Source: CAYNFH01 sp964396385
Lineage (GTDB): Bacteria > Armatimonadota > Chthonomonadetes > Chthonomonadales > CAJBBX01
Direction: 5' to 3'
Assembly: GCA_964396385.1 (NCBI GenBank)
Contig: CAYNFH010000187.1
Location: 1 to 13,044, forward strand
DNA length: 13,044 nucleotides
Positions within the stretch are counted from its first letter, which is position 1, and each line of letters starts with the position of its first letter. Below the pieces are notes generated by a model, which was not told the DNA's origin, made no database searches, and saw nothing but the letters and a program-made list of their open reading frames with translations. A program made the position numbers and the translations under genes. This document shows positions 7,165-13,044 of this stretch, piece after piece.

Positions 7165-8379
7165 TCCTCTTCCGCACACCTGAATACCGTGCTGTTCCAG
7201 GGCATGCTGGAGCTCCTCCAGGTGCTGGCGGTCGCGGGTCTCGGCCGTGCATTGGACGCGAACGGTTGAGACGTCCGGGCCGGCGAAGGCCCGATCGTGC
7301 ACGATGTCCCGGATGCTCGCGCCGGTAGACGCCACCGTCTGGGCGAACTCCGCCAGGCCGCCCGGATGGTCGCTGATGATGGCAGTAAATCGGCATAGGC
7401 GGCCGTCGGCCACGAGGCCGGTGTCGATAATGCGGCTCAGCACTGCCGGGTCGATGTTCCCACCCGCGAGGACCAGGACGACGCGCTTGCCCCGCAGCTT
7501 CGGTAGCTTCCCGGCCAGCAAAGCAGCCAGCGGAGCCGCGCCCGCCCCCTCAACCACGGACTTCTCTCCCTCCAGCAGCCGCAGGATAGCGAGCGCGATA
7601 TCCTGCTCCGCTACCGTTACGTTGCGGTCGACGTATCGCTCCGCCAGCTCGAACGCTAGCGCTCCCACCCGCGGCACGGCAAGGCCGTCCGCCAGCGTGG
7701 CCCGCATCCGGCTCATCACGGGCTGGTGCGCCTTTAGCGCCGCCGCATAGGAGGAAGCGCATTCCGGCTCAACGCCGAACACCTGCATTTCCGGCCGGAC
7801 GCTCTTGACCGCCAGCCCGACACCGGCGATCAGGCCCGCCCCCCCTATCGGCACGACCACCGCCTCCAGGTCCGGGACCTGCTCCAGGACCTCCAGCCCC
7901 AGGGTCCCCTGACCTGCGATGACGGCCGGGTCATCGTACCCGTGGACGTAGGTGAGCCCTTCCCGCTCCGCCAGGCCGTCCGCCCGCTTGCGCGCATCCG
8001 CGATGCTGTCGCCGTAGAGCTCCACCGCCGCGCCCATGCGCCGGCAGGAGGCCACCTTGATGAGCGGTGCGAAGCGCGGCATCACCACGGTCACGGGGAT
8101 GCCCAGCAGCTTGCCATGGTACGCCAGCGCCAGCGCGTGGTTGCCGGCCGACGCCGCGATCACGCCGCGCTTGCGGACCTCTGGAGGGAGAAGCATTAGG
8201 GCGTTGCGCGCCCCGCGCTCCTTAAAGCTGCCCGTCCTCTGGAGATACTCCATTTTGCAGAAGACGCGGCAGCCGGTCTGCTCGCTGAGCGGGATGGACT
8301 CCACGCAGGGCGTGACCGCCACCGCGCCCGCAATCCGCTCCCGCGCCGCAACTATGTCTCCCAGTGCGAGCTCGCTCAT
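7159..8379 (-). CDS. ilvA: Threonine ammonia-lyase (threonine dehydratase), medium form with one ACT domain
   Basis: A PLP enzyme that deaminates L-threonine to 2-oxobutanoate, the first step of isoleucine synthesis; it may also act on serine. RTGSFKERGA (48-57) contains Lys53, which forms the Schiff base. SAGNHA (77-82) binds substrate. GGAGL (179-183) is the PLP phosphate loop, with Ala where most relatives have Gly. VEGAGA (276-281) and VLAGGNID (303-310) are also conserved. Residues ~330-406 form a single ACT regulatory domain, so allosteric control by amino acids is likely. The length of 406 matches the one-ACT medium form. ATG 8379 is preferred; the in-frame start at 8439 would translate the 7-bp repeat array and the preceding gene's stop region. 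Ribosome-binding sequence is weak (GGGTGCGTGG). It lies 49 bp after the DUF6785-type gene on the same strand. Confidence 0.95.
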   Translation of the reverse strand: MSELALGDIVAARERIAGAVAVTPCVESIPLSEQTGCRVFCKMEYLQRTGSFKERGARNALMLLPPEVRKRGVIAASAGNHALALAYHGKLLGIPVTVVMPRFAPLIKVASCRRMGAAVELYGDSIADARKRADGLAEREGLTYVHGYDDPAVIAGQGTLGLEVLEQVPDLEAVVVPIGGAGLIAGVGLAVKSVRPEMQVFGVEPECASSYAAALKAHQPVMSRMRATLADGLAVPRVGALAFELAERYVDRNVTVAEQDIALAILRLLEGEKSVVEGAGAAPLAALLAGKLPKLRGKRVVLVLAGGNIDPAVLSRIIDTGLVADGRLCRFTAIISDHPGGLAEFAQTVASTGASIRDIVHDRAFAGPDVSTVRVQCTAETRDRQHLEELQHALEQHGIQVCGRGE

Positions 8380-8392
8380 CGCCACGCACCCA

Positions 8393-8420
8393 ATTGAAAA
8401 TTGCAAATTGCAAATTGAAA
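8393..8420. repeat. Four tandem heptamers of ATTGMAA
   Basis: The four abutting units are ATTGAAA, ATTGCAA, ATTGCAA and ATTGAAA, at 8393, 8400, 8407 and 8414. They fill most of the 49-bp gap between the DUF6785-type stop and the ilvA start. The array is strikingly AT-rich in a GC-rich region. The outer units match each other and the inner units match each other. AATTGCAAATT-like sequence can also base-pair weakly with itself. The role is unknown. Confidence 0.9.
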
Positions 8421-8428
8421 ATCCATAC

Positions 8429-10432
8429 TCACGCTCCAAAGAAGTTATACGTGCGGACGTTCAGGACCAGGCTCAGAAACGCCCAGATGCTGCCCATCAC
8501 GCAGTCCCCGAGGATGAGGCCCAGAAAGAACGGCAACCAGCGCCGGTAGGCGGGCAGGCCGCCGTAGCGCAGCGCCAGCCCCTTGAACACCCACGCTATA
8601 AAGAGCGGCAGCCACACCAGGTGGATGGACCAGGAGGAGGAAACCGCGTAGCCAATAGGGTGCAGCGGAAATCCGAAGAAGCGCAGCCGCAGGAACAGCA
8701 GGACCAGCGTGCTGACAAATCCGGCGCAAACGGCGGTAACCGCCGGTATGTTGGGCCGTTTGTCCAGCCCACCGTTTACCCAGTTGTTTAGCCGCTCGAA
8801 AGCCTGGTCGGACATGCCGTGGCCGGAGGCGAACCTGGAGCTCGCGCCCATGGCATACGCCTGGTGCTCGAAGCCCCAGAGAGTGCCGAAGGTACCCAGC
8901 ACCGTGGCGATGACGATGGCGGCGAACATCCTCCGAGAGTTGAGCCGCCTTAGCCGGGCCATCTGGAGTCCCTCCAGCGCCACCGGCATCACATCGCCCC
9001 GATGGGCCCGCGTAAAGGCGAAGGAGTAGGTAAAGAAGGCCAGGTCCGCCCGAGAGAATGCGGTGGTGCCCAGTGCCCGCGTGAGCATGTTGTCCGGACC
9101 CATGAAGTGGAAGTCGTGCACAGGCGAGCCGAGCTCCGCGCGGATGCGGGTGATAACCACCAGCGTAGGCAGGTAGATGGCGAAGAACGCCGCTGCGACC
9201 CACCATGCCACTCCGGCCGCCCGGCAGAACAGGATCAGCCCGGCCGTGCCTCCCACTACCAGCAGGAGGGCCGTGCGCTCGTCCAGGCCTTCTCGGTGCT
9301 CCGGATCGCTCCGCTTTCCACGCCATGACCGCTTCAGGATCTCCGCATACGCGTGCCGGCCGCTCCAGACGTAGAACGCGAAGAGCCCCAGTATGGCCCC
9401 GAAGCCCTGCTCCTTGGTGTACGGCACGTCCGGACTGACGTCCCAGGCGTAGATGCCGGCCACCACGCGCTGCGCCTTCCAGAGCAGGAAGAAGAACCAG
9501 CAGGAGAAGAGCAGATCCAGGGGAAGCAGGTACCCCAGCCCTATCACGAGCGGGTAGAGCGTGGTCGGCAGCCAGTCGATGGCCGACCAGGGCTTGGCCG
9601 TGAAGTAGACCTGCAGGTCCACGAGCCCAACGGGAATGGAGGGCAGGGAGGGATAGAGCAGCGCGATTCCGTTCCAGAGGTTAATCGTGGCAGCGAGTGC
9701 GAAGCCGCCCCACATGAGCCTGCTGCGGAAGAGTGCCCGTCCCGTACCGCCATCCGTCATCTCCATCGGCAGCCAGATGATGGGAAAGGTGAGCCGCTCG
9801 CGGTCCGCCCATTGGCGCCGTACCAGAACGCAAATCGCGTACGCCACGAGCAGCAGAAGGATGGTGAAGCCGCCCCACGCCAGCGCGGGGACGGCCCAGG
9901 CACGCAGTACGTCCCAACGGTACAGCGTGGTGTTCCCCAGGAAATGGCCGGATAGAACCTTAGGATCTGTGACCGACCACCAACTCGGTATAGACGCCAG
10001 AAAGCTGGACCAATCGCTGTTGCGAGGCATCCGGCCAAACCAGCCGCCCTCCGGGATCATCTCGCTCAGCATGGGGACCGCATCGAGCCCCGCCAGGCCG
10101 GTGGAGATGGCGACCATGGTGTAGATGGTGAGCAGCTCCCCCTGGGTGAAAGCCCACCGGGGCGCGCCCCGCCGCATTGCCGCGTTCAAGGCTACCAGCA
10201 GGAACAGCACGAAGACGGTGTTCGCAAAGAGCGAGATGGTGGAGGGATACGGCCCGTACATCACCCGCTCGACTTTCACCACCCAGAACGCGTTGAGCGG
10301 CACGAGCACCGCGCCGATACAGATGGCTCGGCCGCTAACGGTCCTGCCCGCCGGGGCCGCCAGACGCGCGGCACCGGGCTCGGATGCGGCTGCGGGGTGA
10401 TACGCCTCTTGTTCTATGCGTGGTATTGCCAT
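8429..10432 (-). CDS. Polytopic membrane protein of the DUF6785/DUF6784 type (copy 1)
   Basis: A 667-residue integral membrane protein with about twelve or more hydrophobic segments, for example near residues 35-52, 66-86, 98-117, 180-204, 240-260, 290-318, 343-357, 388-425, 500-520, 563-582, 598-620 and 632-658. The N-terminal ~30 residues are soluble and Ala/Pro-rich. Family-like loop motifs are ADRERLTFPIIWLPMEM (209-225), RIRAELGSPVHDFHFMGPD (429-447) and the end LILGDCVMG followed by RTYNFFGA. The family is, to my knowledge, biochemically uncharacterised and frequent in Armatimonadota and Planctomycetota. A transport role is only inferred from topology. The ATG at 10432 lacks a clear Shine-Dalgarno sequence, so a leaderless or weakly initiated message is possible. 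It diverges from the secreted hydrolase across 161 bp and has a close relative beginning its 3' end at 12932. Confidence 0.88.
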   Translation of the reverse strand: MAIPRIEQEAYHPAAASEPGAARLAAPAGRTVSGRAICIGAVLVPLNAFWVVKVERVMYGPYPSTISLFANTVFVLFLLVALNAAMRRGAPRWAFTQGELLTIYTMVAISTGLAGLDAVPMLSEMIPEGGWFGRMPRNSDWSSFLASIPSWWSVTDPKVLSGHFLGNTTLYRWDVLRAWAVPALAWGGFTILLLLVAYAICVLVRRQWADRERLTFPIIWLPMEMTDGGTGRALFRSRLMWGGFALAATINLWNGIALLYPSLPSIPVGLVDLQVYFTAKPWSAIDWLPTTLYPLVIGLGYLLPLDLLFSCWFFFLLWKAQRVVAGIYAWDVSPDVPYTKEQGFGAILGLFAFYVWSGRHAYAEILKRSWRGKRSDPEHREGLDERTALLLVVGGTAGLILFCRAAGVAWWVAAAFFAIYLPTLVVITRIRAELGSPVHDFHFMGPDNMLTRALGTTAFSRADLAFFTYSFAFTRAHRGDVMPVALEGLQMARLRRLNSRRMFAAIVIATVLGTFGTLWGFEHQAYAMGASSRFASGHGMSDQAFERLNNWVNGGLDKRPNIPAVTAVCAGFVSTLVLLFLRLRFFGFPLHPIGYAVSSSWSIHLVWLPLFIAWVFKGLALRYGGLPAYRRWLPFFLGLILGDCVMGSIWAFLSLVLNVRTYNFFGA

Positions 10433-10545
10433 GAGAGTTGGAGTGAGCGGCGATACCTGATTCCCGCCGAACGCGCCACTCCCCTGCCGGGAACGTTTTG
10501 GGCGGCCGGCCGTTTAGTAAATCATCTGCTCCGATACCTACAACA

Positions 10546-10572
10546 GGGTGGCGCAATTGCGCGCCGCCACCC
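10546..10572 (+). promoter_or_regulatory. GC-rich hairpin with central palindrome upstream of the hydrolase ribosome-binding site
   Basis: GGGTGGCG (10546-10553) pairs perfectly with CGCCACCC (10565-10572) around an 11-base loop. Overlapping it, GCGCAATTGCGC (10551-10562) is a perfect 12-bp palindrome. The hairpin ends eight bases before GGAGG (10581-10585). It lacks a T run, so a simple Rho-independent terminator is unlikely. Possible roles are an operator for a dimeric repressor or a 5' leader structure; the sequence cannot decide. Confidence 0.5.
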
Positions 10573-10593
10573 GCGAACCAGGAGGGTTTGCTC

Positions 10594-12852
10594 ATGCGGT
10601 TCACCGCGACCTGTGCCGGGCGGATCGCCGCCCACCTCGCTCTCCTGGCGCTCGTCGTACCGGCCCTTTGCCAGGTGAGCGCCAGCGTCTCCGTAAACGC
10701 CGGATCCTCGCTGGGGACCATTCCGTCCCAGGCGTTCGGGGTCAACACCGCCGTCTGGGATGGGAATCTGCTCGATACGAACGTCCCCACGCTGCTCAAG
10801 CAGGCAGGGGTAACCATGCTCCGGTTCCCCGGTGGCTCGACCAGCGACGTCTACCACTGGCAGACCAACACGTCGACATCTGGTACAGGGGCATACGTCA
10901 ACCCGAACGACACATTCGACAACTTCATGACCGTGGTCAAAAACACCGGCGCTACCGCCATTGTTACGGTGAACTACGGCTCCAACGCCGCCGGGACCGC
11001 GGGAGGCGACCCCACGGAGGCCGCCAACTGGGTGAAGTATGCGAACGTCACCAAGGGCTATGGCGTGAAGTACTGGGAGATTGGCAACGAGATATACGGT
11101 AACGGGGAGTACGGCTCCGCGTGGGAAGAGGACCTGCACTCCGACCACTCCCCCACCGCATACGGCAACAACTGCCTGCAGTTCATCAGCCAGATGAAGG
11201 CGCAGGACTCCACCATCAAGGTCGGCGTCGTGCTGTGCGCGCCGGGCAACTGGCCGGATGGCGTTGCACCGGACTGGAACAGCAACGTCCTGGCCGCGTG
11301 CGGCACGAAGATCGACTTCGTGATCGTCCACTGGTACGCGCAGGGCCCCGGCAGCGAGTCCGATTCCGGATTGCTGGCCAGTACCGGCAACATCGCCTCC
11401 ATGGTCTCCACGCTGCGCAGCGAGATCAACCAGTACTGCGGCACAAACGCGAGCAATGTCCAGATCGTGGTCTCGGAGAGCAACTCCGTCTCCTACAATC
11501 CCGGCAAGCAGACCGTGAGCCTGGTCAACGGCCTCTTCCTGGCGGACGACTACATGGACTGGCTGGAGCACGGCGTCACCACGGTAGACTGGTGGGACCT
11601 CCACAACGGCATCAGCACGGGGAATAACAACAGCTCCAGCCTGTACGGCACCGCCAACTATGGCGACTACGGGATCCTGTCCAACGGCAGCTCCAGCGGA
11701 GGCATCAGCGAGCCGGCCGCGGAGACGCCGTTCCCGCCCTACTATGGCCTCCAGATGCTGAGCTACCTGGGCAAGCCGAACGACACGATGGTCTCCAGCT
11801 CCAGCGACCACCAGCTTCTCGTGCCGCACGCGGTCAATCAGGCCAACGGCAGCCTGGCGCTCCTGCTCATCAACAAGGACCCCAGCAACAGCTACAACGC
11901 CAACGTCTCACTCTCCGGCTTCACTCCCTCCGGCAGTGGAACGCAGTACACGTACGGTGAGAACAGCAGCTCCATCTCCTCCAGCAGCAAGAGCGGCCTT
12001 GGGAGCAGCTTCACGGTGACGGTGTCGCCCTATTCACTGAACACCATCGTCCTCACGCCGGCCAGCACGAGCAACCCGACGTTCACGGCCTCGGCCAGTG
12101 TTTCGCCGTCCACCGTGTCCGCCGGGGCGACCACGACCATCTCGGCCACGGTTACGTGCTCGTCCGGGTCCCTCTCCAACGGCATCGTGGACCTGGAGGT
12201 GTATAACTCGGCGGGGACCAAGGTGGCCCAGACCTACTTCACCGGGCAGAGCTTCTCCACCAACCAGTCCCACAGCTACACCTGGACCTACACCACGTCG
12301 ACGACCACCGGGACGTACACAGTGAAAATCGGCGTATTCAACTCCACCTGGGCCACCAACTACTACTGGAACAACGGCGCTGCGACCATCACGGTGGTGA
12401 CGGCCGATTCCGCTCAGTACAACTTTGAAAGTGGAACCCAGGGCTGGGCTACTTCCGGTGGCATGATCACAAGCGTCGCGAGCAGCACGGCCAACGCCTA
12501 CGCGGGCACCCACTCGCTGGCTGTCAGCTTCAATGGCTCCGGTTCGGATACGCAGCAGGCCTACGTGAGCAATCCGTCCACGCCGGCGGGCAAGGTGGTT
12601 ACGTTCCACGTCTGGTTCCCGGCGGGGAGCAAGATCACGGCCATTCAGCCCTACGTGCAGCAGGGCGCGTCCGGAGGCTGGACCTGGACCGGCAACTACC
12701 AGTCCGTCTCCAACCTGACAGCCGGCGCGTGGAACACCATCACGGTCACCGTACCGTCCAACGCGGTGACGCCGCTCTACCAGCTCGGCGTGCAGTTCTT
12801 TACCAACGCTGCCTGGACAGGCACGTGCTACGTGGACTCCATAAGCTGGTGA
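10594..12852 (+). CDS. Secreted clan-A glycoside hydrolase, alpha-L-arabinofuranosidase-like (GH51/GH39-like), with Ig-like and carbohydrate-binding domains
   Basis: Probable extracellular hydrolase of plant-type or microbial polysaccharide; the substrate is not determined. GGAGG (10581-10585) lies eight bases before ATG 10594, which opens a signal peptide (residues 1 to ~26, AHLALLALVVPALC). Residues ~30-390 form a TIM-barrel enzyme: QAFGVNTAVWDGN near the start, MLRFPGGSTSDVYHW (75-89), KYWEIGNEIYG with candidate acid/base Glu166 after Asn165, HWYAQ (246-250), and VVSESNS with candidate nucleophile Glu295. The Asn-Glu pair and second Glu are the clan-A hallmark. Residues ~395-490 look like the trailing beta-sandwich of arabinofuranosidases. 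Residues ~497-603 form a Ser/Thr-rich Ig-like domain. Residues ~606-752 form a jelly-roll CBM starting FESGTQGWATSG and ending CYVDSISW. The secreted part is rich in Ser, Thr, Asn and Gly. It is flanked by two DUF6785-type genes. Family number is uncertain. Confidence 0.85.
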   Translation: MRFTATCAGRIAAHLALLALVVPALCQVSASVSVNAGSSLGTIPSQAFGVNTAVWDGNLLDTNVPTLLKQAGVTMLRFPGGSTSDVYHWQTNTSTSGTGAYVNPNDTFDNFMTVVKNTGATAIVTVNYGSNAAGTAGGDPTEAANWVKYANVTKGYGVKYWEIGNEIYGNGEYGSAWEEDLHSDHSPTAYGNNCLQFISQMKAQDSTIKVGVVLCAPGNWPDGVAPDWNSNVLAACGTKIDFVIVHWYAQGPGSESDSGLLASTGNIASMVSTLRSEINQYCGTNASNVQIVVSESNSVSYNPGKQTVSLVNGLFLADDYMDWLEHGVTTVDWWDLHNGISTGNNNSSSLYGTANYGDYGILSNGSSSGGISEPAAETPFPPYYGLQMLSYLGKPNDTMVSSSSDHQLLVPHAVNQANGSLALLLINKDPSNSYNANVSLSGFTPSGSGTQYTYGENSSSISSSSKSGLGSSFTVTVSPYSLNTIVLTPASTSNPTFTASASVSPSTVSAGATTTISATVTCSSGSLSNGIVDLEVYNSAGTKVAQTYFTGQSFSTNQSHSYTWTYTTSTTTGTYTVKIGVFNSTWATNYYWNNGAATITVVTADSAQYNFESGTQGWATSGGMITSVASSTANAYAGTHSLAVSFNGSGSDTQQAYVSNPSTPAGKVVTFHVWFPAGSKITAIQPYVQQGASGGWTWTGNYQSVSNLTAGAWNTITVTVPSNAVTPLYQLGVQFFTNAAWTGTCYVDSISW

Positions 12853-12862
12853 ATCAGCCCAC

Positions 12863-12914
12863 GATGGATGGTGGTGGATTGGTCCGTCTCCGGACCAATC
12901 CACCACCATCCATC
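12863..12914. terminator. Perfect 24-bp inverted repeat with a 4-base loop between convergent genes
   Basis: The arms at 12863-12886 and 12891-12914 are exact reverse complements, separated by TCTC. The repeat starts ten bases after the hydrolase stop and ends 17 bases before the stop of the second DUF6785-type gene. The position suggests a bidirectional transcription stop or mRNA 3'-end stabiliser. No T run follows on either strand, so it is not a textbook intrinsic terminator. A 48-base pairing region is longer than most terminators and could instead be a palindromic repeat element. Confidence 0.7.
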
Positions 12915-12924
12915 AACCATCAAC
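12911..12924. repeat. Two tandem CATCAAC heptamers
   Basis: Two exact abutting copies (12911-12917 and 12918-12924). They start in the last four bases of the right arm of the inverted repeat and run toward the stop codon of the second DUF6785-type gene. On the minus strand they read GTTGATG twice. They are similar in size and position to the octamers at 7141 and the heptamers at 8393. Confidence 0.6.
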
Positions 12925-12931
12925 CCAGCCC

Positions 12932-13044
12932 TTAAGCTCCGAAGAAGTTGTACGTCCGCGTGTTGAGGAGGACGCTCGACAGCGCCCAGAGGCTGCCGAC
13001 CACACAGTCGCCCAGGATAAGACCGAGAAAGAACGGCAAGAGCT
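12932..13044 (-). CDS. DUF6785-type membrane protein (copy 2), 5' partial: only the C-terminus is in the window
   Basis: Reading the minus strand from the window edge gives 36 complete codons and then TAA (complement 12932-12934). The peptide begins LLPFFLGLILGDCVVG and ends NTRTYNFFGA. Aligned without gaps to the last 36 residues of the protein encoded at 8429-10432, 28 are identical, including LPFFLGLILGDCV and RTYNFFGA. It is therefore a paralog of that gene on the same strand, with the rest lying beyond the window. The DNA has diverged at many third positions, so this is not a recent duplication. It converges with the hydrolase gene across the perfect inverted repeat. Confidence 0.88.
   Translation of the reverse strand, partial: LLPFFLGLILGDCVVGSLWALSSVLLNTRTYNFFGA

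Noticed and set aside
7141..8420. Short repeats at 7141 and 8393 as CRISPR remnants
   Set aside because: The units are 7-8 bp and abut with no spacers. No cas gene is near.
8380..8439. N-terminal extension of threonine ammonia-lyase starting at 8439
   Set aside because: It would encode the tandem heptamer array and overlap the preceding gene. Residues homologous to the family start at MSELALGD, encoded from 8379.
8036..8791. Plus-strand open frame of 251 codons across the ilvA/DUF6785 junction
   Set aside because: It runs antisense through the ends of two recognised genes and the ATTGMAA array. Its Gln/Arg-rich translation has no family resemblance.
10615..10675. The Cys at residue 26 of the hydrolase as a lipoprotein lipobox
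   Set aside because: The preceding residues are Pro-Ala-Leu, which do not fit the lipobox pattern. A normal signal peptidase I substrate is more likely.
10522..11829. Minus-strand open frame of 435 codons opposite the hydrolase
   Set aside because: It is antisense to a gene with a signal peptide, catalytic motifs and a good ribosome-binding site. It is Val/Gly/Arg-rich with no motif, and is a high-GC shadow.

Overview
The window is GC-rich, densely coded bacterial DNA. Two copies of a large polytopic DUF6785-type membrane protein, a secreted multidomain glycoside hydrolase, short tandem repeats at gene ends and a Planctomycetota/Armatimonadota-style secreted protein suggest a free-living, polysaccharide-degrading bacterium of the Armatimonadota or a similar lineage. 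This placement is inferred from gene content. No rRNA or other phylogenetic marker is present.

Left region (1-3448, plus strand): the 3' part of a secreted or surface protein with carbohydrate-binding-like domains ends in a CBM48-type glycogen/starch-binding domain. Seventeen bases later comes a secreted GH13 neopullulanase/cyclomaltodextrinase-type alpha-amylase that begins with the same kind of CBM48 domain. The pair looks like an alpha-glucan-degrading operon.

Middle region (3430-7067): a minus-strand Gfo/Idh/MocA oxidoreductase overlaps the amylase tail convergently. A DinB-like metalloenzyme of about 171 residues and an unrecognised secreted protein of 411 residues follow on the plus strand. 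A minus-strand PIN-domain toxin and its ribbon-helix-helix-like antitoxin then overlap each other.

Right region (7159-13044): threonine ammonia-lyase (ilvA, medium form with one C-terminal ACT domain) and a 667-residue DUF6785-type membrane protein lie on the minus strand. Divergent from the membrane protein is a secreted clan-A glycoside hydrolase (alpha-L-arabinofuranosidase-like) with an Ig-like domain and a C-terminal carbohydrate-binding domain. The window ends in the C-terminus of a second DUF6785-type gene, so the hydrolase is flanked by two paralogous membrane proteins. A perfect 24-bp inverted repeat separates the hydrolase from the second copy, and a GC-rich hairpin sits just upstream of the hydrolase ribosome-binding site.

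The most interesting elements are the DUF6785/hydrolase/DUF6785 arrangement, the large perfect inverted repeat, the 7-8-bp tandem repeats at three minus-strand gene junctions, and the CBM48 domain that closes one gene and opens the next. I see no CRISPR array, tRNA, rRNA, insertion sequence or transposase.
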